Assembly: GCF_009829325.1 (NCBI RefSeq)
Contig: NZ_VUOS01000009.1
Span: forward strand, 124,001 to 188,000
Source of the DNA: Nocardia sp. CY41
GTDB taxonomy: Bacteria; Actinomycetota; Actinomycetes; Mycobacteriales; Mycobacteriaceae
Length of the DNA stretch: 64,000 nt
Direction: 5' to 3'
The notes below the pieces were generated by a model. The model was not told the DNA's origin. It saw nothing but the letters and a program-made list of their open reading frames with translations, and ran no database searches. Within the stretch, counting starts at the first letter, position 1. Each line of letters opens with the position of its first letter. Below are positions 30,388-48,220 of the stretch, one piece after another. Position numbers and translations under genes: made by a program.

Positions 30388-30848
30388 CGCGCCGCCTGAT
30401 CTTGCTCGCCGAGCAGCCGGACACCCGTCACGATCGTGGGTTCGATGGCGATGACCGTGTCCATCACCGCATCGGCCCACGGCCGCAGCAGTCGCGTATA
30501 GCGCTCCACCCGTTCGGGGTCGGTCACCGTACGGGCGAGGCCGGTCACCACGACCGACCAACCCACGTGGGTCACCGCGTCGATGTCGTCGGCCTCGTAG
30601 GCGACGACGACGGAGGGATCGGCACGGACGGTGCCGGTGAGCCGCGATGTGACCCGGGTACGCACGATGACCAGCCCGGCGTCCACGAAATGGTTGACCG
30701 GACGGATCGCGGGCAGCGCGTCCCGGGTGAAGACGACGCGGCCGTAGGCGACACCGGCCAGTAGCCGCAACGCCTCCTCGCGGTCGATCTCCACCATCGT
30801 GCGGGCCGGGACGCCGTTGTCCGCGACACGGCCGTTCGACGCGATCAT
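30384..30848 (-). CDS. FMN-binding split-barrel (pyridoxamine 5'-phosphate oxidase-like) protein
   Basis: A roughly 154-residue flavin- or F420-binding split-barrel protein. The pattern [36 protein letters not shown], then [11 protein letters not shown] and [17 protein letters not shown], is characteristic of the small pyridoxamine-oxidase-like proteins found beside stress proteins in mycobacteria (for example near the DosR-controlled acyltransferase). The start was chosen at 30848 because the codons before it (back to 30932, which has an AGGAG 14 nt upstream) have unusually many A/T third positions, while those after it look coding; 30797 is also possible. It overlaps the stress-protein gene by ATGA. 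The enzymatic substrate is unknown. Confidence 0.8.
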   Translation of the reverse strand: MIASNGRVADNGVPARTMVEIDREEALRLLAGVAYGRVVFTRDALPAIRPVNHFVDAGLVIVRTRVTSRLTGTVRADPSVVVAYEADDIDAVTHVGWSVVVTGLARTVTDPERVERYTRLLRPWADAVMDTVIAIEPTIVTGVRLLGEQDQAAR

Positions 30849-30965
30849 GATCGCGCACCGCGGCACATCACGCGTGCATCCACTGGGGACGACCTCGCTT
30901 TCCGATCTTCGCTCGACACCACGGTTTCCCATATCATCACCGAGTTCTCCTGCCGGACAGAGCAG

Positions 30966-30984
30966 AAAGTCCCCGATCGGTCCC
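30966..30984 (-). promoter_or_regulatory. Two direct GGGAC half-sites, one helical turn apart
   Basis: Read on the minus strand, GGGACC and GGGACTTT occur 11 bp apart about 120 bp before the FMN-protein start. GGGACTTT resembles one half of the mycobacterial DosR box (GGGACT-WW-AGTCCC), but the inverted second half is missing, so this is only a weak candidate for an activator site. Confidence 0.25.
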
Positions 30985-31022
30985 TGCTACCTGCGGAGCC
31001 GGGGCTCCCGGCCGAGTGATCG

Positions 31023-32393
31023 TCACGGTTCGCTCACCCCCGGCCGGGACGGCCTACGGAGGCCGGCACGCTCGCGCAGCCGCCGGATGTCCCGCTCAAT
31101 TCCCTCGGCGAGCACGGCGATATCAGGGGCGGTGTCGTAATCTCCCGTGATGCCGAATGTCAACTGGTCCGCGTAGCTGAGGACCGCGATGGCGGTGCGC
31201 ACCCGCATGGCGATCGGCACGGCGGGCAGGATCTCCGATACCGTGCGCCCACGGATGGTCAACCGGTCACGGGGGCCGGGCACGTTCGTCACCAGCGCGC
31301 CGACGGTTCGTTGCGGAAAACGCGCCAGCAGACGGAGACTCCACGCCAGCGGCGCGAACGGCAGCAGGCCGGCCAGGGCGAGCACCGAATTCTCGGCTTG
31401 CGCTGTACCGCCCGACTTGTGCCTGGTCATCCGCTCCCTGATCGCGTTCAGCCGCTCCACCGGATCCGCTACATCGATCGGCAGGAACGGCAGCACCGCC
31501 GTAACCCGATTGTCCATCAGATACTTCGCCTTGTCGGACCGCATGGAGATCGGGACGAGGATGCGCAGTTTGTCCGGAGCTGTCCGCTCTTCGCGCCCGG
31601 CCAGCAGGTCGCGATAAGCGCCGGCGACCGAAGCCAGGACGACATCGTTGACCGTGACGCCGAACGCCGTACCGATGTCGTGCACGTCCGACAGGGCGGC
31701 CCGTGCCACCGCATACCGGCGCTGGCGGCCGATGGGGCCGTTGAGCGAGGACTCGGCGGCCGGCGAGACCACGGCGGACACCACCGGAGCCAGACCGCGC
31801 GTCACCGCGATCACCGACCGTGGCGCGACGACGGGGAGCCGCGTCACGCCGCGGACCATATCGAGCCACCGCACGCCGGCGCGGCGGCCCTGCGTGTCCG
31901 ACCCGGCGCGGCCGGGGTCCTCCGTCACGGGATCACAGAAGCTGCGAAACACCGATATCCCGGACACGCCGTCCACCAGGCTGTGATGCGCTTTGACGAA
32001 CAGTGCCCACCGGTCTCCCGCGAGATGTTCGACGACGACGCACTGCCACAGCGGGTGGTCGCGATCGAGCCGCTCCTCCAGTTCCGCCGCCACCAGTTCG
32101 CACAACGCGGGATCGTCACCCGGGGTGGGCAGCGCGGTCCACCGGATGTGATGCGCGACATCGAAATCCGGGTCGTCCTCCCATACGGGCGTAGCCAGGT
32201 CCAGCGGCGCCCGCCGCACCTTCTGGCGCAGGCGCGGGTTCCGCTCCGCACTCCTGGCGATCATGTCGCCGAACTCGGTCCTGCCCGGCGGAGCGCCGGC
32301 GATGATCGCCACCGCGCCGATCCCGAGGCTGATGTGCCGGTCGGAGTCCTCCAGTTCCATGAAGCCCGAATCGAGAGGCCGTAGTTCTGTCAT
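31023..32393 (-). CDS. WS/DGAT-type acyltransferase (triacylglycerol/wax ester synthase)
   Basis: A 456-residue acyl-CoA:alcohol or diacylglycerol acyltransferase. The catalytic HHxxxDG motif reads HHSLVDG at residues 136-142, and the family motifs TELRPLDSGFMELEDSDRH at the N-terminus, DDPDFDVAHHIRW, LVPISMRSD and TNVPGPRDRLTIRG (NVPGP) are present. In mycolate-bearing bacteria such enzymes store triacylglycerol during slow growth; the best known, Tgs1, belongs to the DosR regulon and sits near stress proteins, as here. The start at 32393 gives the usual MTEL-type N-terminus; an earlier ATG at 32405 lacks a better ribosome site. Separated from the downstream FMN-protein gene by about 170 bp, so it may have its own promoter. 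Confidence 0.9.
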   Translation of the reverse strand: MTELRPLDSGFMELEDSDRHISLGIGAVAIIAGAPPGRTEFGDMIARSAERNPRLRQKVRRAPLDLATPVWEDDPDFDVAHHIRWTALPTPGDDPALCELVAAELEERLDRDHPLWQCVVVEHLAGDRWALFVKAHHSLVDGVSGISVFRSFCDPVTEDPGRAGSDTQGRRAGVRWLDMVRGVTRLPVVAPRSVIAVTRGLAPVVSAVVSPAAESSLNGPIGRQRRYAVARAALSDVHDIGTAFGVTVNDVVLASVAGAYRDLLAGREERTAPDKLRILVPISMRSDKAKYLMDNRVTAVLPFLPIDVADPVERLNAIRERMTRHKSGGTAQAENSVLALAGLLPFAPLAWSLRLLARFPQRTVGALVTNVPGPRDRLTIRGRTVSEILPAVPIAMRVRTAIAVLSYADQLTFGITGDYDTAPDIAVLAEGIERDIRRLRERAGLRRPSRPGVSEP

Positions 32394-32727
32394 GGGCACG
32401 CTCATTCCGGTGGTCGATGCCCAGCGCTGCGGCCACACGGCCCGGCGAGGTACATCGCGGCACCTCGATCACCTGTTCGTCGGACCCGCCGTTCCAGTGC
32501 GTCGCCTGCGACCGGCAGGCGCGGCTGGAACGGGGACTCGTCGGTTCGTCTTCTCAGCATCGCGCGAAGTGCCGCCGGAGTTGATGGCCGAAGGTCACCG
32601 ATCGCAGGGCCCTCCGGCCACGCGCTCGAGCGTCGGCCCGGCAGGCACAGGGCGGAAGCTGCGTCGCACGCGGGCAGGGATGAAGAAGTACTCGACCGGC
32701 CCGCGCCGCAGGGTGAAGAATCACCGT
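32394..32727. other. Divergent intergenic region, WS/DGAT and SQR-like genes
   Basis: This 334-bp gap separates the minus-strand acyltransferase from the plus-strand flavoprotein and must hold both promoters. It is GC-rich; I see no clear hairpin, repeat or palindromic operator in it and no supported small gene. Confidence 0.4.
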
Positions 32728-33853
32728 ATGCGAACCGTACTCGTTCTCGGTGCGGGGTTCGGAGGACTGGAGCTGGCCACCCGTCTGTCGGGTTCGCCGG
32801 CCGGCGACCTCCGTGTCGTCGTCATCGACCGCAACGACTCCTTCACCTTCGGCTTCGCCAAATTGGACATCCTGTTCCGAGACGTGCCGCCGGAGGCCGT
32901 GCGCGTGCCGTACACCCGTTTCCGCCATCCGCGCGTCGAATTCCGGCAGGAGGAGGTGACCGCGATCGACCCGAGCACCCGCCGGGTCCGCACCGACCGC
33001 GGCGGGTACGACCCGGACATCCTCGTCGTCGCCCTCGGCGCCGACTACGACCCCGGCGCGACCCCCGGGTTCCTCGAAGACGGCTACGAGTACTACTCCA
33101 TCGACGGCGCCCGCCGATTGCGCGAACGCCTGGCCGGCTTCGACGGCGGTTCGGTGCTCGTCGCGGTGCTGGGCGTTCCGTTCAAGTGCCCGCCCGCGCC
33201 GTATGAAGGCGCGATGCTCCTGCACGAGCAGCTGGATCGGCGTGGCGTCCGCGACCGCGCCGAGATCCGGTTCGCCAGCCCGATGGAGTCACCGATCCCG
33301 GTGTCCCCGGCGACCTCCGCCGCGATCGTCGAAGCGCTGAACCGGCGTCGGATCGGCTACTCCCCCGGGCTGCCGGTCCAGGCGCTCGACCCGAGCCGCC
33401 ATGTGGCGGTCACCCACGGCGGCGAGCTGTCCTACGACCTGTTCATCGGAATCCCGAAGCACCGAGTCCCCGCGGTCGTCGAGGCATCGGGGCTCACCGA
33501 AGGCGGGACCGACGGCTGGGTCGCCGTCGACCCGCGCACCCTCGCAACGCCGTATCCCGGCGTCTACGCCCTGGGCGACTGCGCCGACGCTCCGGTCCCG
33601 CGTGCGGGCGTGTTCGCCGAGGACGCCGCCCGCACGGTCGCCGCAGGCATCGAGGCCGAGCTGCGCGGAGCGGTCCCGTCCGGGCGGTACCACGGCCGGG
33701 GCACCTGTCATATCGAGTTCGGTGACGGGCTGGTCGGCAAGGTGGAGGCGGATTTCCTCTCCGGTCCCGCGCCGGCCGCGCCGTTCTCCCCGCCGTCGGC
33801 GGAGCTGGCCCGGGAGAAGGCCGCGGCCGCCGAGGCCAGGCTGCGGCGCTGGT

Positions 33854-33864
<11 letters not shown>
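32728..33864 (+). CDS. SQR/NDH-2-like FAD-dependent oxidoreductase
   Basis: A 378-residue flavoprotein of the two-dinucleotide-binding-domain superfamily. The Rossmann motif VLGAGFGGLE is at residues 6-15, the second FAD contact PYPGVYALGDCAD is near residue 280, and VPFKCPPAPYEGAMLLHEQL is typical of the sulfide:quinone oxidoreductase-like branch. A single conserved Cys in FKCPPAPYE is present; the further cysteines that true sulfide:quinone reductases use are not obvious, so the electron donor is uncertain. The start is the ATG preceded by GGTGAAG. Its stop codon lies inside the last 11 bp of the convergent three-module NRPS gene. Confidence 0.85.
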
Positions 33865-42955
<9,091 letters not shown>

Positions 42956-43167
42956 GCGGCGGCGGGTTCACTCTCTGGTCGATCATTGTCCGCCCTGGCG
43001 ATGGAGCCAGAAGCAGTGCCTCAAATGCGTGAACCATGACCCGAGCGTGCAGAGGGACCTTAGCGAACGCCGCATCGATAGTCGCGACGAGGCTGGGATG
43101 GCTCACAGGAGTACCCCGGTCCAGATTGGGCTACGACATGGTGTGATGCGAAGAACAGTCATTTGGT

Positions 43168-43207
43168 CGCGGAAATTGATGTGATGAAAGTCACTCCAAT
43201 TGTCGCG
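43168..43207. promoter_or_regulatory. CRP/FNR-type site in a 40-bp imperfect palindrome
   Basis: The core TGTGATGAAAGTCACT at 43180-43195 matches the CRP consensus TGTGA-N6-TCACA at 9 of 10 specified positions. It sits in the middle of a larger dyad: CGCGGAAATTGATGTGA (43168-43184) pairs with TCACTCCAATTGTCGCG (43191-43207) at 13 of 17 positions. It lies about 215-225 bp from both divergent starts. Mycobacterial Crp and corynebacterial GlxR recognise such sequences (known); binding here is inferred. Confidence 0.5.
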
Positions 43208-43365
43208 CTGCTGACGCCTGCCGCCGACCGGCTCGCAGCCAGGCGTAGCGAACCGGATCCGAGTGACCGACCGACGCTCCTTCGCCCGCGAGCGAAGAAC
43301 TACCGGCCGGCGCCGGCCCGAGCGGCAGAGCGGCGTCGCCCCCGTAGGACCAATTGATCCTGAGG

Positions 43366-43387
43366 TAATTTACTCTCAAGTCAATTA
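43366..43387. promoter_or_regulatory. TetR-type operator
   Basis: TAATTTACT and AGTCAATTA flank a 4-nt spacer (CTCA); the two 9-nt arms are inverted repeats with a single mismatch. The site ends 24 bp before the start codon of the flavoenzyme gene, whose operon partner is a TetR regulator, which makes autoregulation the simplest reading. Confidence 0.6.
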
Positions 43388-43411
43388 ACTTCGTGGGAAT
43401 GGAGCCATGTG

Positions 43412-45043
43412 ATGGCGACGAGGTCCTGGTGGGGATGGGGCAACCGGGAAGACGCGGTGACCGGCACCGAGCGAGCCGCCCTGACGAAACGCGTCGCGGC
43501 TCTGCTCCCGGACGCCGAGTTGACCGTGCACGAAGCGCCGGAGTTGACGTCGTTGCGCGTGCCCGCGCCGCGCGTCCAGGTACCCGATGCACTGGCTGGG
43601 CTGGCTTCCGACGACCTCGGCGACCGTGTCGCACACGGTCACGGGCAGGCGTTCCGCGACGTGGCGCGGTCGCTGCTGGGGCGCCTCGACCACGTCCCCG
43701 ACCAGGTGCTGCGGCCGCGTACCGAGCAGGACGTGGTCGACATCCTGGACTGGTGCGCGAGCGCGGGGGTCGCCGTGGTGCCGTTCGGCGGCGGAACGTC
43801 GGTGGTGGGTGGTGTGGAACCACGGTGCGCCGACACCTACGCCGGAGCCGTGTCGCTGGACACGAGCCGCATGAACCAGATCCTCGAACTCGACCGCACC
43901 AGCCGGGCCGCACGGATCCAAGCGGGCATCCTCGGCCCGGCACTGGAAGCCGCGTTGCGGCCGGAGGGCTTGACGCTGCGGCACTTTCCGCAGTCGTTCG
44001 AGTTCTCCACGCTCGGTGGGTGGCTGGCCACCCGGGCGGGCGGCCACTACGCGACCGTATACACCCACATCGACGACATGGTGGAATCGCTACGGGTGGT
44101 CACTCCCGCCGGCATCAGCGAATCACGCAGGCTGCCCGCGTCGGGCGCGGGACCCTCGCCGGATCGGATGTTCCTCGGGTCGGAGGGCGTACTCGGCGTC
44201 ATCACCGAGGCGTGGATGCGCTTGCAAGACCGTCCGCGCTGGCGGGCCGGCGCATCGGTGCTGTTCGACGACTACGAAGCGGCGGTGGCCGCCACCCGCG
44301 CCATCGCCCAGTCGGCCCTGTTTCCCGCCAACTGCCGGTTGCTCGATCCGGTGGAGGCGTTCCTCAACGCGGGCACCGGCGCGCCAGGCGGAGTGCTGGT
44401 TCTAGGATTCGAGTCCGCGGACCATCCGGTAGACGAACCGATGCGCCGGGCCGTGCAGATCTGCCGCGAGCACGGCGGCACGATCCCGGACGGCGTTCGC
44501 GCCACCGACTCCGCGGAAGACCCGGCGCGCGCGGGCGCAGCCGACACGTGGCGGTCGTCGTTCCTGCGTATGCCGTATCAACGGGACGCGCTCGCGGCCC
44601 AGTCCATGATCGTGGAAACCTTCGAAACCGCCTGCACCTGGGATCGTTTCGACGCTCTGCGCGCGGCCGTGCAGGCGGCGACCACGGCCGCGTTCCGATC
44701 CGCCGGTGTCACCGGGGTGCTGACCTGCCGGTTCACCCATGTCTATCCGGACGGCCCCGCGCCCTATTTCGGCATCTACGCCGCGGGCCGCTGGGGACGA
44801 ACGGTCGAGCAGTGGGACGAGATCAAGGCCGCCGTATCCGAAGCGCTGCACGGCAACGGCGCGACCATCACCCACCATCATGCCGTCGGCCGCGACCACC
44901 GCCCTTGGTACGACCGCCAGCGACCCGAACCTTTCGCCACGGCGCTGCGGGCGGCCAAATCGGCGCTCGATCCCGCCGGAATCCTCAATCCCGGGGTGCT
45001 GCTCGACCCGATCGTCCCGTCGCCCGTACGGCAGGCCCGATGA
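43412..45043 (+). CDS. FAD-binding oxidase, alkyl-dihydroxyacetonephosphate synthase-like
   Basis: A 543-residue flavoprotein of the vanillyl-alcohol-oxidase/PCMH fold. It opens with RSWWGWG, a hallmark of the alkyl-DHAP-synthase family, has the FAD-pyrophosphate motif VPFGGGTSVVGGV at about 123-135, RWGRTVEQWDEIK and the C-terminal HHHAVGRDHRPWY expected for this family. Eukaryotic members exchange an acyl for an alkyl chain to make ether lipids; the actinobacterial members are largely uncharacterised, so the reaction is not certain. The ATG at 43412 has GGAG seven bases upstream (GTG at 43409 is the alternative). It ends in an ATGA overlap with the TetR gene and starts just after a TetR-type palindrome. 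Confidence 0.87.
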   Translation: MATRSWWGWGNREDAVTGTERAALTKRVAALLPDAELTVHEAPELTSLRVPAPRVQVPDALAGLASDDLGDRVAHGHGQAFRDVARSLLGRLDHVPDQVLRPRTEQDVVDILDWCASAGVAVVPFGGGTSVVGGVEPRCADTYAGAVSLDTSRMNQILELDRTSRAARIQAGILGPALEAALRPEGLTLRHFPQSFEFSTLGGWLATRAGGHYATVYTHIDDMVESLRVVTPAGISESRRLPASGAGPSPDRMFLGSEGVLGVITEAWMRLQDRPRWRAGASVLFDDYEAAVAATRAIAQSALFPANCRLLDPVEAFLNAGTGAPGGVLVLGFESADHPVDEPMRRAVQICREHGGTIPDGVRATDSAEDPARAGAADTWRSSFLRMPYQRDALAAQSMIVETFETACTWDRFDALRAAVQAATTAAFRSAGVTGVLTCRFTHVYPDGPAPYFGIYAAGRWGRTVEQWDEIKAAVSEALHGNGATITHHHAVGRDHRPWYDRQRPEPFATALRAAKSALDPAGILNPGVLLDPIVPSPVRQAR

Positions 45044-45642
45044 GCAGGCCGGGCACCAAGGGTGTGCCGCGAGAGCGGCGGGAGGAGCAGATCCTCGACA
45101 TCGCCACCTGCGAGTTCGGCGAGCGCGGCTACGCCGAGGCTTCCGTGGCCGAGATCGCCACGGCCGCAGGTGTTTCCAAACCGCTCGTATACGCCTACTT
45201 CGGTTCCCGCGACGGTCTGCACGCGGCCTGCGTGCACCGCGCCGGGAAGAGTCTGATCGATGCGGTGGCAGCGGCTCAGTTCGCGCAGGGCGCACACGAC
45301 CGGGCGCTCGCGACACTGACCGGCATCTTCCGCGCGCTCGACGGGCGCACGCAGAACTGGAAGATCATCTATGACGCTACCCTGCCACGGTCGAGTGCGG
45401 CCTATTCGGTGGCCCGGGAGTATCGGAATGCCCTGAACGGCATGGGCGCGGCGGGCGTGTCGCAGGTGCTGGCCGATGCAGGCATCTCCGACGACGACGA
45501 TCACTCCTTGTTGCTGGCGCTGTGGTTCAGCATCGTGTCCACCACCATCTCCTGGTGGAGCGACCATCCCGGTCACACGCCCGACCAGATGACCGCACGC
45601 TGCCTGCGGCTGTTCACCACGATCCGCGCAACGACCCTCTGA
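45040..45642 (+). CDS. TetR-family regulator coupled to the flavoenzyme
   Basis: A 200-residue TetR-type regulator. The DNA-binding region is at residues 12-60 (RREEQILDIATCEFGERGYAEASVAEIATAAGVSKPLVYAYFGSRDGL); the remainder is helical and variable. The ATG overlaps the preceding stop codon as ATGA, so the two genes form one translationally coupled unit, and the palindrome at 43366-43387 is the likely binding site. The ligand may be the substrate or product of the partner enzyme (inference). Confidence 0.9.
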   Translation: MSRPGTKGVPRERREEQILDIATCEFGERGYAEASVAEIATAAGVSKPLVYAYFGSRDGLHAACVHRAGKSLIDAVAAAQFAQGAHDRALATLTGIFRALDGRTQNWKIIYDATLPRSSAAYSVAREYRNALNGMGAAGVSQVLADAGISDDDDHSLLLALWFSIVSTTISWWSDHPGHTPDQMTARCLRLFTTIRATTL

Positions 45643-45862
45643 CGCGTCGGGCGGTGGTCACCACGTGTCCCAGTGCAGGACCTCGGCCCGATCGATACGT
45701 TTCGCGGGCCGGAAGTCGGTGCCCAGGGTGAACGCGAGCGGGACGAACGCCGACGCTCACCGTATTACTCGGCAAACTCCTTACCGTGAGCTGAACATCG
45801 ACTCGATAGCCGGCGGTTGCCCCAGCGTTCCCGCGAAAGCGTCTCGCGCGTGCCGTTCCCGT

Positions 45863-46831
45863 TCATGTGCTCGGCGCCAGAGCGCGCAGTGGCTCGTCGA
45901 GTTCCCGCCGGTAGAAGTCGAGGAAGCCGTCCGGGTCCGGGCCCGCGTTCTGCATCACGAGATGATCGAAGCCGGCGTCGGTGTACTGCTTGGCGGCGTC
46001 GAGGTAGCGGACCGGGTCCGGGCCGCAGGCGAAGTTGTCGAGGATGTCCTCCAGGCGGACGGTAGTGGTAGCCGCCGCGAAATTGACCGGATTCGGCAAC
46101 TCGCTCATCACCTTCCATCCTGTGACGGCCCAACGCGTCGTATCCAGCACCGCCTTCGCGGCCGTCTCCTCGTCCGGCGCCCACGCCATCCCCACCTCCG
46201 CGTAGCGCGGTCCCGTGCCGCCCTCCGCGCGGTAGCGCTCGACGATCTCCGAGTTCGGTTCGGTGGCGAACAGGCCGTCACCGAGCTCGGCGGCAATGCG
46301 GGCCGCCTCCGGCCCGCCCCCGGCGACAGCGATCGGCGGGAGCGCGTCGGGCAAATCGAAAACACGCGCCTCGGAGATGGTCAGGAACTCACCGTCGTAG
46401 GACTGGTAGCCGCCACCCCAGAGCAAACGGATGATCTCGAGCGCTTCACGCAGCATCCGTTGCCGGATCCGCACCGGCGGGAATTCGCGGCCGACGACAT
46501 GCTCGTTGAGACGCTCCCCCGACCCCACACCGAGGGTGAAACGATTGTCGGACAAGATCGCGAGCGTCGCCGCCGCCTGCGCGATGATCGCGGGGTGGTA
46601 GCGCAGGATGGGACAGGTCACTCCGGTCGCGAGTGCGATCCGATCGGTCTTCGCCGCGATAGCTCCGAGCACGCTCCAGGCGAACGGCGAATGGCCCTGA
46701 TTGTCCAGCCAGGGATGGAAGTGATCGCTGATCTCGACGAAGTCGAAACCGGCCTCCTCGGCTCGAATCGCTTGACGGACAAGCTCGTTCGGACCGAATG
46801 CCTCGGCCGCCAGTTTGTACCCGATGCGCAT
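45863..46831 (-). CDS. F420-dependent G6PDH-like LLM-class oxidoreductase
   Basis: A 322-residue luciferase-like (TIM-barrel) oxidoreductase. Features such as EISDHFHPWLDNQGHSPFAWSVLGAIAA, TGVTCPILRYHPAIIAQAAATLAILSDNRFTLGVGSGERLNEH and the C-terminal DHLVMQNAGPDPDGFLDFY place it in the F420-dependent glucose-6-phosphate-dehydrogenase-related group (TIGR03557-type). True substrate is not deducible. The ATG at 46831 follows a perfect AGGAGG by five bases; a GTG two codons earlier is less likely. It is convergent with the TetR gene, with 220 bp between in which I see no gene. Confidence 0.87.
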   Translation of the reverse strand: MRIGYKLAAEAFGPNELVRQAIRAEEAGFDFVEISDHFHPWLDNQGHSPFAWSVLGAIAAKTDRIALATGVTCPILRYHPAIIAQAAATLAILSDNRFTLGVGSGERLNEHVVGREFPPVRIRQRMLREALEIIRLLWGGGYQSYDGEFLTISEARVFDLPDALPPIAVAGGGPEAARIAAELGDGLFATEPNSEIVERYRAEGGTGPRYAEVGMAWAPDEETAAKAVLDTTRWAVTGWKVMSELPNPVNFAAATTTVRLEDILDNFACGPDPVRYLDAAKQYTDAGFDHLVMQNAGPDPDGFLDFYRRELDEPLRALAPST

Positions 46832-46998
46832 CGCCACCTCCTGGTTCGGCTGGAGGGCCGGTCACCTCACGAACCGGCTCTTGGCGCGCGTACCCGGGAT
46901 CCGGTGGCGAAAACTCCGCGTCGACCGCATAGCCCGGAGCTGCGGGTCATCCGGACATGCGCCGCACCCTGCCGCGAACCGGATGCCGAGCAGTCACT

Positions 46999-47782
46999 TC
47001 ACTCACGAGTCGGCCAATAGCTGGCGGCGTGGCGGCCCTGCGGAATGTAGGCGTTCTCGTCCTCGACCTCCGTGACGCCGAGATGGAGCAAGAGCATCAC
47101 GGTCACCAGGCTGATGCTCACGATCAGCGGAGTCAGCAACTACGTCGCGCCGGCCCCCGAGGGTGCGTGCATGTGCTCGGCTTCGTGCACACGCATCGCG
47201 AACATGCCCGTGTAATGCATGCCCGACACGGCGACGCCCATGACCAGCGCCGCCGCGACGGTGACGAGCGTGCCGCGGACGTGCAGCGTGAACCACAACG
47301 CCGCGGTCGCCGCCACGACGGCGATCACCATCGACAGCGCGACGATCCGTCCGTCGTAGCTGATCGACGCGTCGGATTTCATGGCGTACATGCCCGCGTA
47401 GTGCATGGCGCCGACGCCGAGACCGGTGATCCCGCCCCCTGCGAAGAGGCCCACCATACCCAGCGCCCGCTGATGCGCGATCCGCAATCCGCAATCCGAT
47501 CCACACCACCACGATGGCGATCAGCGCGCTGATCAAGGTGATCGGAACGTCCTAGCGGATCGATGCGCCCTCGATCGCGAAACCGAGCATCGCGATGAAG
47601 TGCATGACCCAGATACCGGTGCCTCCGATCGCGACCGCCGCGGCCAGCAGCCACCCGTCGCGCGCGGAACCGGTCCGAGATCTGGCCATGCACCGCAGTC
47701 CTAGCAATGAACCGGTGAACGACATGACATAGGCGACGATGGGTGTGAGCCACCCGTGGCTGAAATGATCGATTTCCAGCAC
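46999..47782 (-). pseudogene. Broken MHYT-domain membrane sensor gene
   Basis: Three fragments add up to one MHYT protein, a seven-helix membrane sensor thought to bind a metal and sense a diatomic gas. The N-terminal part has WVMHFIAM; the later part has GAMHYAGMYAMK and GMHYTGMFAM. The reading frame is interrupted three times: TAG at 47554-47552 after GASIR; a tandem 7-bp duplication (GCAATCC twice, 47484-47497) that shifts the frame and whose removal restores WIGLRIAHQRALG; and TAG at 47142-47140, after which the last helix (LLTPLIVSISLVTVMLLLHL) continues in frame to a stop at 47001-46999. The gene is therefore almost certainly dead. Confidence 0.8.
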
Positions 47783-48220
47783 GCGACACTCCCTCGCTGG
47801 ATAGATTCGGCGTGTCGATCGGACGACGACCGAATCTCACATATTGAAACTGCAGGTAGATAGTTTAGAGTACTACTATCCTCTTTAAAATCATAGGATG
47901 AGTCCCGAGTAGCGGGAAATGCGCTGGCATGGAAGTGAAACACATGCCCTTCGGTCAGCTCGGGGCTCTTGGGGAACGTCGCGCCTCAACAGCTAGCAGC
48001 TGGCTTCCCTATCACGCCGACAGTGCGCGGACGCGCCCTCGACGCAGGAGCGGACGAGGGGGACATGCAACGCGGCCCGCCTCTGATGCCTCGCCCGCGA
48101 TCGACAGGTCTGCAGCGGAACCAGCGCGCCGAGCCGTAGACCTTGGATAACTGTGAATTCGCCGTGCGGGCGCGATCAGTTCGCGACAATGAGGGAAACG
48201 GCCTCTAGCAGGGACTTCTC
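47783..48220. other. 438-bp gap with an AT-rich inverted repeat
   Basis: No supported gene. The part next to the broken MHYT gene is AT-rich and holds GATAGT (47859-47864) and ACTATC (47875-47880), a perfect 6-bp inverted repeat around a 10-nt spacer, which could be an old operator or promoter element for the MHYT gene. The right end carries the ribosome site of the metallo-beta-lactamase-like gene. Confidence 0.4.

Larger units (their letters stand above)
42956..43411. promoter_or_regulatory. Divergent control region of the three-module NRPS
   Basis: A 456-bp gap between two divergent transcription units. It contains no supported gene. Two operator-like elements stand out and are listed separately: a CRP-type site within a 40-bp dyad (43168-43207) and a TetR-type palindrome close to the rightward gene (43366-43387). 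Confidence 0.6.

Noticed and set aside
29179..30399. A 406-codon plus-strand frame opposite the universal stress protein
   Set aside because: The minus-strand protein has two complete Usp nucleotide-binding motifs; the other frame is compositional noise.
30966..30984. A true DosR box upstream of the stress genes
   Set aside because: Only direct GGGAC half-sites are present; the inverted AGTCCC half is missing, so a full box cannot be claimed.
42956..43411. Iron-regulated siderophore assignment for the NRPS genes
   Set aside because: No IdeR-like palindrome, hydroxylase, dihydroxybenzoate genes or siderophore transporter is visible.
46999..47782. Amber-codon recoding in the MHYT gene
   Set aside because: A separate frameshifting 7-bp duplication means the protein could not be made even if both TAG codons were read through.
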